Shown here in pieces: positions 42,834 through 51,541 of a stretch of DNA of 64,000 nucleotides. The notes beneath the pieces were generated by a model. That model had not been told where the DNA came from, searched no databases, and saw only the letters and a program-made list of their open reading frames with translations. Origin of the DNA: an uncultured Brevibacillus sp. (GTDB taxonomy: Bacteria; Bacillota; Bacilli; Brevibacillales; Brevibacillaceae); contig NZ_CANMZW010000026.1 of NCBI RefSeq assembly GCF_947502445.1, positions 17,051 through 81,050 of the forward strand, given 5' to 3'. The first letter of the stretch is position 1. Each line of letters opens with the position of its first letter. A program made the position numbers and the translations under genes.

Positions 42834-44175
42834 ATCCTCTCTTCTCAACTCTCATTGGCAAGCCATTTTTCGGTCGCAGTGTAACCAACGGCTCTGGCTC
42901 TACCTTTTGATCAGGAGTTTCCAGGCGCAATCGATAGCGCTGAGCGATCGTCGCCAAAAGCAGAGCTGCTTCCATCAAGGCAAAGTTATTCCCGATGCAT
43001 ACACGCGGGCCTCCCCCAAACGGGAAATAGGCATAGGTCGGAATCCGTTTTAGCAAATCGCCCTCAAAACGCTCAGGGATAAACTCGTCAGGATTGTCAA
43101 AGTAACGATGATTGCGATGCATGACGTACTGGCTCATCATCAAGGTCTCCCCTGGCTGATAAGTATGTCCGCCGATCTCTACCTCCTCTACGACCTCCCG
43201 GTTAATCGTCCACGCCGCCGGATACAGCCTCAGCGTCTCCTGTACAATCAAATTGGTATACGTCAGATGAGGCAAATCTTCGACTGTAGGCAGCCGGTCA
43301 CACAAGACCGTCGACAGTTCATCCTGGAGCTTTTTCTCTGCTTCCGGATGTGTAGCCAGCAAATAAAAAATCCACGACATCGTATTGGCTGTCGTCTCGT
43401 GACCCGCCACAAAAATGGTCATAACCTCATCACGCACTTGCTCGTCGGTCATCCCTTCGCCGTCGTCCTCGTCTCGTGCCGCCAGGAGCATCGACAAGAG
43501 GTCATTTTTTCCATGATCTCCACTTTTACGTCTTTCCTCGATCAATGAAAAAATCGTTTTGTCCAATGTCTCGTTCGACTCCATAAACTGGCGATTGCTT
43601 TTCGTCGGTACAGACAGTGGTATGTCAATAAATGAGGACGCCTTGTTGGCAACGTACTTCAATCCGATATCAATCGCCTCTCCAATTTGATCGGCGCCTT
43701 CTTTGATGCTTTTGCCAAACATCGTCTCGGTAATGATCGCCAGTGTAACTTTCATCATATCGTGGTGAATATCGCGAACTTCGCTATCTTTCCATTCGCT
43801 CATCAGGTCAACCCCTTGGCGAACCATGGCCTGACCATAGGCAGCAATGCGTTCACGATGAAAGGCTGGCTGCATCAATCTTCTTTGCCGCAAATGCTTC
43901 TTCCCTTCACTCGTAAGAATTCCGTCTCCTACGACTGCTCTCGCTACTTGCAGTCCTTTTCCTTTGCGAAAATGCGCTTGCTTGGTCACTAGCACTTCTT
44001 TGATCTGATCTGGATTCGTGAGCAGGTAGACATGGCGTTTCGGTCCAAATCGAAAATGCACCACATCACCGTGCTCCTCAGAAGCATTACGGATAAACTG
44101 TAGCGGATCACGGCGAAAGGATAACAGATTCCCCGAGAGCGGCAGACCCTTTGGTCCCGAAATCGTTACGTTCAT
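42832..44175 (-). CDS. cytochrome P450
   Basis: A 447-residue soluble P450. The heme-thiolate Cys393 lies in FGGGPRVCIGN, ETLR is the K-helix ExxR, and AGHETT in the I-helix is the oxygen-binding region. The protein lacks a fused reductase, so it needs external redox partners; none are adjacent. It resembles the CYP102/CYP110-like fatty-acid or terpene hydroxylases more than the shorter class I forms. Monocistronic. Its stop overlaps the T-run of structured element copy A. Confidence 0.92.
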   Translation of the reverse strand: MNVTISGPKGLPLSGNLLSFRRDPLQFIRNASEEHGDVVHFRFGPKRHVYLLTNPDQIKEVLVTKQAHFRKGKGLQVARAVVGDGILTSEGKKHLRQRRLMQPAFHRERIAAYGQAMVRQGVDLMSEWKDSEVRDIHHDMMKVTLAIITETMFGKSIKEGADQIGEAIDIGLKYVANKASSFIDIPLSVPTKSNRQFMESNETLDKTIFSLIEERRKSGDHGKNDLLSMLLAARDEDDGEGMTDEQVRDEVMTIFVAGHETTANTMSWIFYLLATHPEAEKKLQDELSTVLCDRLPTVEDLPHLTYTNLIVQETLRLYPAAWTINREVVEEVEIGGHTYQPGETLMMSQYVMHRNHRYFDNPDEFIPERFEGDLLKRIPTYAYFPFGGGPRVCIGNNFALMEAALLLATIAQRYRLRLETPDQKVEPEPLVTLRPKNGLPMRVEKRG

Positions 44176-44285
44176 AATGTCCTCCTTGTGGTAAATACGG
44201 CATGTTACGGAATAGTATCCAGCACAAAGAGGAGATTATGCGAAAAAAGCCACCCGAAATCGGATGGCCATAAAAAGACTGCAAG

Positions 44286-44849
44286 CTAGTTCGTAATCGA
44301 TTGTTGTGTGCGCAGCAAGCGTGTTGCAACCAGACGCTCCCGCACTTTGATTCCAATGAGGGCAGCGAGCACTGCTTTGATCACGCCTACCATCAAGAAT
44401 GGTGTCGCACCGAATGCAAACGCTTTGTCCCATGGAACATCCAGTACAAATTTCAATTGAATAGAACCAAAAATCAATGTAACGATCATCCCGATAATAT
44501 TGGCGATCACAGCATTTACGAAGGTAAAGCTCGTCTTTTCCAGATACAGGCCCGTTACATATGCGGTCACGATAAATCCAAAGATATAGCCTCCGGTTTT
44601 CCCAACCAATACTTGCAAGCCGCCGCTAGCTTCCGTAAAAACAGGCAAGCCGATCGCACCCAGCAGCACGTAAATCACGAGCGCTACCGTTCCGTAGCGA
44701 CTGCCCAAAATCGTAGCGGTCAAGCCTACAGCAAGCGTCTGCGCCGTAATCGGGATCAAAGGCAATGGAATCGTCAGCTGGGACAACACAGCCGTAAGCG
44801 CAGCAAAAATAGCAGATAAGAGCAGCCACCTCAAACGTTCGTTTCTCAT
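44286..44849 (-). CDS. bioY: BioY biotin transporter substrate-binding subunit
   Basis: A 187-residue membrane protein with six hydrophobic segments. LPLIPITAQTLAVGLTATILGSRYG near residue 30 and the GKTGGYIFGFIVTAYVTG motif identify the BioY S-component of the ECF-type biotin transporter. The start is ATG 44849, 8 bases after GGAGG; an ATG 15 bases upstream would include the ribosome site. A perfect BirA box in the leader predicts repression by biotin. Confidence 0.92.
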   Translation of the reverse strand: MRNERLRWLLLSAIFAALTAVLSQLTIPLPLIPITAQTLAVGLTATILGSRYGTVALVIYVLLGAIGLPVFTEASGGLQVLVGKTGGYIFGFIVTAYVTGLYLEKTSFTFVNAVIANIIGMIVTLIFGSIQLKFVLDVPWDKAFAFGATPFLMVGVIKAVLAALIGIKVRERLVATRLLRTQQSITN

Positions 44850-44864
44850 GCGTATAGCCTCCAT

Positions 44865-44895
44865 TTGTTAACTATAAATACAATAAGGTTAACAA
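44865..44895 (-). promoter_or_regulatory. BirA operator upstream of bioY
   Basis: TTGTTAAC and GTTAACAA are separated by 15 bases, the classical BirA site pattern, directly upstream of bioY. Confidence 0.88.
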
Positions 44896-44940
44896 AATAA
44901 TAATACGCATGTTGTGAATTGTAAATGCCCCTATGCAAAT

Positions 44941-45510
44941 TTAGCTGAGCTCGTTGTCTGCAAACTCCTGAAGCTGCTTAAGTGACTGCACCGTATGATC
45001 AATTAAAAAGCGCAAGTCATCTATATTTCCCTCGTCGATTTTACGATGAAAATCAAGAGTTACCTGATTCCGCAGATGCTTTGGCGGCCACTCGATCCGA
45101 TTTTCCTCTACCTTGGCCTTCAGCGTTTGTGTTATGTACGGTCGACTTCCCCATATATCGTCCAGAATCGTTGTGATTGATCTTATTTTTTGCGGAACAT
45201 CCTCATGGTTCATCATCGGCAAATGAAAATGAATACAAATCGTACAGCCAACATGCTCTGTCAACGGCTGCTCCAGCTGTTCAGCAGCAATATCAGCCAG
45301 GCTAGTTCGCAGCTGCATCTCCGCGATTACAGCTTGCTCATTTTTATCACGATCCACTAATGTAAACTCTATTTGAAACATCCGGTGGAAAGAAGCCATA
45401 TCCATCACATCCGAGCGCCCGGTAATCGTGATTGCGCCCTCAAAATCACGGTCGTATACTGCACCTTCCAGCACCACCCTGATGTTGTCAAATACTAACG
45501 GATGAAACAT
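44941..45510 (-). CDS. hypothetical protein, 189 residues
   Basis: An acidic soluble protein starting MFHPLVFDNIRVVLEGAVYDRDFEG, with regular strand-helix pattern in the first 110 residues and a helical C-terminal third (LRNQVTLDFHRKIDEGNIDDLRFLIDHTVQSLKQL). I do not recognise the family. A HFHLP-type segment in the middle may be structural. Well-behaved codon use and length suggest a real gene, monocistronic. Confidence 0.68.
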   Translation of the reverse strand: MFHPLVFDNIRVVLEGAVYDRDFEGAITITGRSDVMDMASFHRMFQIEFTLVDRDKNEQAVIAEMQLRTSLADIAAEQLEQPLTEHVGCTICIHFHLPMMNHEDVPQKIRSITTILDDIWGSRPYITQTLKAKVEENRIEWPPKHLRNQVTLDFHRKIDEGNIDDLRFLIDHTVQSLKQLQEFADNELS

Positions 45511-45672
45511 CTGTTATCCTCAGTCCCTTCCAAAAAGCTGTTTCGCACAAGCCTTCTTATCATTCTAGGATGCCTCCTTTCTGACTGTTTTGCAAGCAGG
45601 CGGACTTACCCGTGGAAAACAGGGGCTGTGGAGTGGTAACATGGGAGGGAACCAACCTTTGAGGTGACAGCC

Positions 45673-45978
45673 ATGTTCTTAATCGGAATTTTAGTCGTTG
45701 TAGCGATTTTTGGTGAACTGTTTCACCGCCTGAATCCGTGGAAAAAGCCGGAGCCCCCCTATGAAGACCTGGTCGCTCAGATCAAATCAGCAGATTGGTA
45801 CCTGGAGCTGTACGCTGATGAAGCATGCCGGCAAGTTCTCGAAAATGACTCACATGTTCACGCTTACTATGCAAGTACCTACGAAGCGAAGCGATTGCTT
45901 ACCCAAGAGGGCTTTCAGCTGGGGCTGATTGACTATGTAAAGCAGCAGGCCTCGAAAGCATCCTCCACCAGTCGCTAA
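45673..45978 (+). CDS. hypothetical protein with N-terminal membrane anchor, 101 residues
   Basis: Residues 1-14 (MFLIGILVVVAIFG) form a hydrophobic anchor, followed by NPWKKPEPPYEDLVAQIK and a soluble helical domain. GAGGTG lies 6 bases before ATG 45673. An intrinsic terminator follows. No family recognised. Confidence 0.65.
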   Translation: MFLIGILVVVAIFGELFHRLNPWKKPEPPYEDLVAQIKSADWYLELYADEACRQVLENDSHVHAYYASTYEAKRLLTQEGFQLGLIDYVKQQASKASSTSR

Positions 45979-45990
45979 AGGATACGTAAA

Positions 45991-46021
45991 AGCCGCTGCA
46001 TTCTAACACGCAGCGGCCTTT
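45991..46021 (+). terminator. intrinsic terminator
   Basis: GCCGCTGC and GCAGCGGC around a ten-base loop, then CTTTTCC. Confidence 0.8.
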
Positions 46022-46031
46022 TCCTCTTTCC

Positions 46032-47033
46032 TTATCCTTTTGCCCAGGCAATTCTGTGATCGATCAGCCTAGAAAGCCGGTATACAACCGGAACAAAGCC
46101 TTGACGTGGCCAATAACGAGAAGATTGCAGATTCGTCATTCTCCAATCAGTCATACAATAATGATAGCCTTTTTCTTTTGCATGGGCCAAGCCTCTCGTC
46201 GTTAACGCGAAATTTATCCCGCTTCCTCGGTACTCGGGCCGAGTCGCCGCGATCCCCAATTCGATGCAGTGCTCTGGAGTCATCGTGAATGGATCACTGT
46301 CAGCTGGGAAGTAGGCCTGAAAGGAAATAATTTCTTCTCCCTTTTTCGCAATCCACAGATCGACCTGTGGATCATCGACCAGCCCTGAATAACCATCGCG
46401 AATCTTTTGTGCGTCTTCGGGTAATGCTACGCCGAACACAGGCGATTTTGCTTGATAAGTCCTAATCAACGATGATACGTCTGCAATCGCCTCACGATCG
46501 TCGGGCGTAGCTAAGCGAAGCTCTACTCCGTCCACCCGCAATGAGGAGGCGCTCGGCTGAAACTCCTTTAATGAGAGCAGACCATGCACCTGCTCATGAC
46601 CAAACCCGAGACAAAACCATGTCTGTAACAGCTCCGAATTACCAGCTGGCAACAGTGCATAATGGTAAAAATATCCTCCGTCCACCCATTCCTGGGCCGC
46701 TGCTGCGTACAAATCCCGATACAGCTCTACAGGCTGTTCCAAAGCTATCGCCTGACCAGCCAAATTGATCCAAACGTGTCTGCCACGCATAGCATTTTCT
46801 TGTTTTTGACCGATGACATAGCCGACTAGCTTGTCATCGTCTAGCGCGGCTACTCCTGATACACCTGTTTTCTCCCACTCGCCAGTGAGAGCGCGAATGG
46901 CTTTTTCTTCTGTCTCCCCTTGACTTGGCAGCACAGGAATGGCTGCATTTGCTCGTTTTTGGCAGAGGGCGAGCAAGCTCCCTGCCTCTGTGAGCCGATC
47001 TGTAGAAAAAGAAACGATTTTCAAAATGCTCAT
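46032..47033 (-). CDS. GNAT-family acetyltransferase with duplicated domain, about 333 residues
   Basis: Two GNAT-like halves: the first to about residue 150, the second carrying the acetyl-CoA loop region AATRPEYRGSGINFALTTRGL and DWRMTNLQSSRYWPRQGF near the end. Double GNAT proteins of this length occur in antibiotic-resistance and RimI-like groups; the substrate is unknown. The start is uncertain: ATG at 47033 directly abuts GGGAGG, TTG at 47024 would have ideal spacing, and ATG at 47057 lacks a good site. Confidence 0.8.
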   Translation of the reverse strand: MSILKIVSFSTDRLTEAGSLLALCQKRANAAIPVLPSQGETEEKAIRALTGEWEKTGVSGVAALDDDKLVGYVIGQKQENAMRGRHVWINLAGQAIALEQPVELYRDLYAAAAQEWVDGGYFYHYALLPAGNSELLQTWFCLGFGHEQVHGLLSLKEFQPSASSLRVDGVELRLATPDDREAIADVSSLIRTYQAKSPVFGVALPEDAQKIRDGYSGLVDDPQVDLWIAKKGEEIISFQAYFPADSDPFTMTPEHCIELGIAATRPEYRGSGINFALTTRGLAHAKEKGYHYCMTDWRMTNLQSSRYWPRQGFVPVVYRLSRLIDHRIAWAKG

Positions 47034-47189
47034 CCTCCCTCGCTCTTTTGAAACCATTCCTACATACTTTCTGGATAGTCAAAGGAAGTTCCTTTTTGCT
47101 GAAAACAGCCTTGAAGCTTTCCATACAAAAAAGGCGCACCTGCTTTTGGCTGCTGCCAAGCGGTACACCTTATCTCTCGAATCGATTCA

Positions 47190-47351
47190 TTAGCGTTTTT
47201 GATGGTAATGCTTGTAGGCGTCGAAGGATGCCTGCTCCTGGCAAGTGAAGCATTCTGTAGCATAGGATTCTGCCTGTTCGTTGATGGTTTGCCCGCAAGC
47301 AGCGCAGCATTTTGCTTCCAGATTGCGAAAGAAAGTAGTGATCGGCGTCAT
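47190..47351 (-). CDS. YhfH-type small zinc-ribbon-like protein, 53 residues
   Basis: A short frame MTPITTFFRNLEAKCCAACG... with two CxxC-type pairs (CCAACG near residues 15-19 and CFTCQ at 34-37), the pattern of the YhfH family of 40-55-residue proteins. GGGG-rich purine sequence lies before the ATG. Probably binds one zinc ion. Function unknown. It is in the 500-base gap between the GNAT gene and ilvA. Confidence 0.7.
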   Translation of the reverse strand: MTPITTFFRNLEAKCCAACGQTINEQAESYATECFTCQEQASFDAYKHYHQKR

Positions 47352-47567
47352 GATTTTAACCCCCCGTGTGTTGTTATCTGTATTGTATTACAACAGGAGC
47401 TGTTTTATAAAAGTTTGTTATAATACATTACGCCGCATTATCTTTCTCTCGCGCTCATTCTCTCTCACTTGCTCTCTTTTTCGCTGTATTCATACATTTT
47501 TGCAAATTCACCTGCTGTTGTAACACAACGCACACAGTTTTGTTTCCCAGACTTGCTTGGAGCCTCT

Positions 47568-48815
47568 TTAAATCAGCAAATTGAACAGATATGGATCATT
47601 TGTGATCTCTACATAGCTGATTCCATGCTGCTTCATTCGCGCAACCAGCGGCTGATAATCCGCCTGACACTTCATCTCAATTCCCACTAATGCAGGTCCA
47701 TTTTCCTTGTTGTTCTTTTTGGTATATTCAAAACGTGTGATATCATCGTGCGGGCCGAGCACCTTTTCCATGAACTCGCGCAAAGCGCCTGCACGCTGTG
47801 GGAAGTGAATCACAAAGTAGTGCTTCAATCCTTCGTGCAGCAGCGAGCGCTCCTTGATCTCCTGCATCCGGTCAATATCGTTGTTTCCCCCACTGATGAC
47901 ACACACTACGTTTTTGCCGGCAATTTGCTCCCGGTAAAAGTCGAGCGCAGCGATGGACAAAGCGCCTGCTGGCTCCACCACAATCGCGTTGCTGTTATAC
48001 AGATCAAGGATCGTTGTACATACTTTTCCTTCTGGCACCATTACGATGTCGTCGAGCACATCACGACAAAGTGACATGGTCAGTTGCCCTACCTGTTTAA
48101 CAGCCGCTCCATCGACAAATTTATCAATTTCATCCAACGTCACCACGTCACCGAGCTCAAGCGCCGCTTTCATAGAAGCTGCTCCTGCAGGTTCTACCCC
48201 AATGATTTTCGTATCCGGACTGATTCCTTTTACATACGTACCTACACCAGCTGCCAGTCCGCCTCCGCCAATGCTCATGAAAACAAAATCAGCAGGCTCC
48301 TCCATGTCATTCATGATTTCCAAACCTACAGTTCCTTGTCCAGCAACTACGAGTGGATCATCAAACGGATGAACAAAGGTCCGCTCTTCCTGTATGCAGT
48401 ATTTCATCGCTTCTGCAAAAGAGTCGTCAAAGGTATCGCCAATCAGAACCACTTCCACATAAGGTCCGCCGAACAGCTTCACCTGCGTGACCTTTTGACG
48501 CGGAGTTGTCGTTGGCATAAAGATCGTTCCCTGAATTTTCAATTGATGACACGAATAAGCTACACCCTGTGCATGGTTCCCCGCACTGGCACATACCACA
48601 CCATTTTCCCTCTCACCTGACGAAAGATTGCGAATAAAATGATAAGCACCTCGGATTTTAAACGAACGCACTACTTGCAGATCTTCTCGTTTCAAATACA
48701 CATTGCAGCCATATCGTTCGGACAGAACCTTGTTTTTTTGTAGCGGTGTTTTTTCTACCACGTCTTTCAAGGCATGGTTGGCTACCACGATCTCTTCCAC
48801 AGTTACTGTACTCAT
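47568..48815 (-). CDS. ilvA: threonine ammonia-lyase (threonine dehydratase), biosynthetic
   Basis: A 415-residue PLP enzyme, first step of isoleucine synthesis: threonine to 2-oxobutanoate and ammonia. The PLP lysine is Lys53 in SFKIRGAY, the glycine loop is SIGGGGLAAG, and a C-terminal ACT-like domain (HFPQRAGALREFMEKVL) of about 85 residues gives feedback control. GGGAGGAG lies 9 bases before the ATG. A T-box leader lies upstream, so transcription is expected to respond to uncharged tRNA. Confidence 0.94.
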   Translation of the reverse strand: MSTVTVEEIVVANHALKDVVEKTPLQKNKVLSERYGCNVYLKREDLQVVRSFKIRGAYHFIRNLSSGERENGVVCASAGNHAQGVAYSCHQLKIQGTIFMPTTTPRQKVTQVKLFGGPYVEVVLIGDTFDDSFAEAMKYCIQEERTFVHPFDDPLVVAGQGTVGLEIMNDMEEPADFVFMSIGGGGLAAGVGTYVKGISPDTKIIGVEPAGAASMKAALELGDVVTLDEIDKFVDGAAVKQVGQLTMSLCRDVLDDIVMVPEGKVCTTILDLYNSNAIVVEPAGALSIAALDFYREQIAGKNVVCVISGGNNDIDRMQEIKERSLLHEGLKHYFVIHFPQRAGALREFMEKVLGPHDDITRFEYTKKNNKENGPALVGIEMKCQADYQPLVARMKQHGISYVEITNDPYLFNLLI

Positions 48816-48861
48816 ATATTGAATGCTCCTCCCAAAGGTGTCTCATGTCTCTATCGTCTCC

Positions 48862-49145
48862 TGAAAAAGAAAAGCCCCCGCCCCGCCAGCAGCGCTTATA
48901 TGCGCATGGCTGGCTGAGGCGAGGGCATCGCGGTACCACTCAGCTACTCTATTTCCCTCACGGAAAACAGACTTAGGGAAGTTCAACATGGGAACTCCCG
49001 TCTTGTAACGGAGACGAATCCGTTGTCCTTTACTAACAGAAATAAGCTTTCTCTTTTCTAGGACACTGCTCCAAGGTGATTTTCAAAACAGGCTGGCGAT
49101 CATCCTTTCAGCACGAGGGACGACTCTCTGCAACGCTGCTCTCTG
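48862..49145 (-). promoter_or_regulatory. T-box riboswitch of ilvA
   Basis: Minus strand: GCAGAGAGTCG begins stem I (about 49128-49138), TGAAAATCACC (about 49075-49085) forms a specifier-loop-like region with ATC followed by A, GAGTGGTACCGCGATGCC (48927-48941) is the T-box bulge that pairs with the tRNA 3' end, and a long GC-rich stem (GCCCTCGCCTCAGCCAGC with GCTGGCGGGGCGGGGGC) plus TTTTCTTTTT is the terminator. ATC as isoleucine specifier fits ilvA but is read by eye. Confidence 0.88.
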
Positions 49146-49200
49146 CTTTTACTCTTCCTTATCTACGCAACTACTAACGAACTATTCAAATTAGTTACAA

Positions 49201-49229
49201 ATTATAAATGTACTCGTCCTAGTTGTCAA
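49201..49229 (-). promoter_or_regulatory. ilvA T-box promoter
   Basis: A perfect sigma-A promoter: TTGACA, 17 bases, TATAAT. Its -35 box lies inside the last codons of the upstream gene (49219-50883). Confidence 0.9.
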
Positions 49230-50883
49230 ACGTTATGTTATCAAAGTTGAGGCGTTTGCCAGATGTTCCTGAGATGACGATTTTGAAACGCACGTTGCCT
49301 GTTTCGTTCACAGGAAAGCTCTGTTGCTGCAAAGCTGCGGTACTGCTCTGCAGGCTGCTGACGTCCTGCCACGTCTGCCCGCCGTTTACCGATTTTTGCA
49401 GCTTCCACGTAGCGCCAGTATCTGTACTATAATTTGCATGGGAAATCGTGACCGTCGTTACATTGCTCACATCGAACTTCATCGTGATTGAGCCTGCTGC
49501 TCGCGCTCTTACCGATTGACTGCCCAGTTTTTTATCCGCAGTCGTATTTCCTAGCAGGGCATTGTCCAAATTCCATGTACCGCTATCCAATGTCACATCT
49601 CCAGCTGCATAAGCTGCTTTTGTCCCTGTTTCAAAATCTTCGAATTCCTGGCCAGTACCCGGATTCGGGGTCGAGCTGGAGTAACCATAGGAACCCGGTT
49701 TAAACGTAGAGGAATCCCACCATTTGTAGCCAGCAGCAGGTGCCGCCCAAGGCTCTGGTACAGGCTCTGTTGAGGTTTGCGGATTTTCCATCGGCAACAG
49801 CTGTGTAACAGGACTTGGAGTAAAGCCGCTCAGCTGATCAAAGCTAGTGTACGACTCAGGCTCTGCCAGCCAATCGATCAGATTGACGAGAAGCTGGGCA
49901 TCATCCTGCTCTTTGAATCCATCGTAAGTCTTTTTGGTTGCGCCGTTTTCTTCGCGCTTGTATTTTGGCGTGGCATCCTCAACAGGAGAGGAATCCCCAA
50001 TGAATGCTGCTTTTCCGCTTCCTGCTTTGGAAATCACTACATAGGGTCCTTCGTTTACGCCTCCACCGTTGTACACCCCCTGGTCAACGGCATTTGCCCA
50101 CTTCACATTCGTAGTTGGCAAATAAACAATTCCTTTTGCTTTATCCGGATCGAGAATAGCCAGGGTCGAGCCAGCGTGCATCGCTACTGTGTTCACTCCG
50201 CTTGTAATCCCAAACGCTTCACTCGCAGGCACGACGTTATTTGCCGTGATGTCGCCAAGGGCGTTGTAGCGGAAACGGATGCCAAAGTTGGTTCCCAGCC
50301 AATCAGAGCTGTCTACATTTTGCATGGCAGCTGAATTGCGTTCTTCTGTGCCCATGCCTTGCGCTGGATCATTCCAGGCTCCGCGGCGATACCCGTTAAA
50401 TACTTCGTTTGCATCCCATCGATTTTTATTGCGGTCTGCATTGTAATGATCCCCGATGAAGAAAATGCTGCCGCCGTTTTGCACGTAGTCCAGCATCGCC
50501 TGCTGTTCAGAGGTTTTATAAGGGATATTTGCTTCTCCGATAACAAATACCGCATAATCCTCCAAATCGCTCAGAGTGATCGGAGTCGTCTTGCGCAGCT
50601 CTGTTACATAATACCCTTCGTCCGCTAATGCTTCGCCAAAATCGGAAAATGCTCCGTCAATGACCCAGTCAGCTGCTCCTGCCGTCTGTCCATGCGTGTT
50701 GTCAAAAAGAATTTTTTTGCTGTTGTTGTTATTTACGACTTTCGGCGTCAAAATAGGTGCTGGAGCGAGTGCTCCCTCTGCCTTGGCGACAGTAGCGTTC
50801 GTCAGTGGCAGTGTAAAGATGCCTGTGAAGAGCGCAAGGGAGAGAAGAAAGGATGATAGCCGCTGCTTTCTTTGCTTGGTCAA
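49219..50883 (-). CDS. secreted multidomain protein of unknown activity
   Basis: A 554-residue secreted protein: signal peptide (about 1-36, ending near VAKAEG), a domain of about 300 residues beginning KKILFDNTHGQTAGAADWVIDGAFSDF with VFVIGEANIPY and GGSIFFIGDHYNADRN, resembling the GldG/DUF4350-type glutamine-amidotransferase-like fold, then a Pro/Ser linker and a C-terminal beta-sandwich (EDFETGTKAAY...NFDNITFDN) like extracellular binding modules. TTG at 50883 is chosen, 9 bases after AAAGGAG; TTG at 50892 would touch it. Nuclease-like annotations exist for relatives but I see no catalytic motif. Confidence 0.72.
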   Translation of the reverse strand: MTKQRKQRLSSFLLSLALFTGIFTLPLTNATVAKAEGALAPAPILTPKVVNNNNSKKILFDNTHGQTAGAADWVIDGAFSDFGEALADEGYYVTELRKTTPITLSDLEDYAVFVIGEANIPYKTSEQQAMLDYVQNGGSIFFIGDHYNADRNKNRWDANEVFNGYRRGAWNDPAQGMGTEERNSAAMQNVDSSDWLGTNFGIRFRYNALGDITANNVVPASEAFGITSGVNTVAMHAGSTLAILDPDKAKGIVYLPTTNVKWANAVDQGVYNGGGVNEGPYVVISKAGSGKAAFIGDSSPVEDATPKYKREENGATKKTYDGFKEQDDAQLLVNLIDWLAEPESYTSFDQLSGFTPSPVTQLLPMENPQTSTEPVPEPWAAPAAGYKWWDSSTFKPGSYGYSSSTPNPGTGQEFEDFETGTKAAYAAGDVTLDSGTWNLDNALLGNTTADKKLGSQSVRARAAGSITMKFDVSNVTTVTISHANYSTDTGATWKLQKSVNGGQTWQDVSSLQSSTAALQQQSFPVNETGNVRFKIVISGTSGKRLNFDNITFDN

Positions 50884-51059
50884 ATAGTCCAACTCCTTTT
50901 GATAGGATAGGGAATTCCTCTACAGATTACCATATTTATCCTGTAGTTTTGTCCTGTTAACATTATTTTTACAAAATTTGGTTCCAATGACATAGCTTTT
51001 TGAAAATGACTCCCAGTCCTTTGTCATATCGTCGTCGGTCGGGCTGAAGAAAACAAAAA

Positions 51060-51093
51060 AAGATGAGGCCCGTCATCGGACCTCATCCTTCAT
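51060..51093 (-). terminator. intrinsic terminator of the 113-residue gene
   Basis: Minus strand: GATGAGG and CCTCATC with a T run of seven. Confidence 0.82.
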
Positions 51094-51103
51094 TTTTTTG
51101 CTA

Positions 51104-51445
51104 TTATACTGCTTCGTAGATTTCTTCGTAACGCTTGCCGATTTCTTCGTCAGTCAAGCCAGCTTCACGCAGACGGCCAATCAGAGCATTTGCCCAGATT
51201 TCCGTGCGCTGTGTTATCTTCGCGTATTTTTTAGATTCTTTTTCCTTACGCTTCGCACGGTCTTCACCGTTGGATTTGAGGTTATCGAGGATGAACAGCA
51301 TTTTCATGGTGTCATCTTCGTTCAAACCCGTCCAGTTGTCGTTCAGGAACGCAACCACGTTTTTATAATAACCATCAAATTCGGCGAAGGAAATCTCGGA
51401 ATCCATGTTGAGATATTCTTTCATTTTGTCAAATAGCTCTTGCAT
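51104..51445 (-). CDS. hypothetical protein, 113 residues
   Basis: A soluble, helix-rich, strongly charged protein MQELFDKMKEYLNMDSEISF...EEIYEAV. The composition is that of a small cytosolic helical bundle; no cysteine and no membrane segment. Followed by a terminator, so a single gene. No family recognised with confidence. Confidence 0.68.
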   Translation of the reverse strand: MQELFDKMKEYLNMDSEISFAEFDGYYKNVVAFLNDNWTGLNEDDTMKMLFILDNLKSNGEDRAKRKEKESKKYAKITQRTEIWANALIGRLREAGLTDEEIGKRYEEIYEAV

Positions 51446-51541
51446 CTAGCGTCACAACTCCCTCGTTATTCTCCGCACTATTATAACAAAAACAGCTCAG
51501 GGGAGGAAGTTGCCATTATCTGTGAAAGAGAACGGCTTGAA

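Noticed and set aside
44301..44819. 172-codon frame antisense to bioY
   Set aside because: Mirror of the BioY membrane helices, rich in Gln/His/Arg as expected from an antisense reading.
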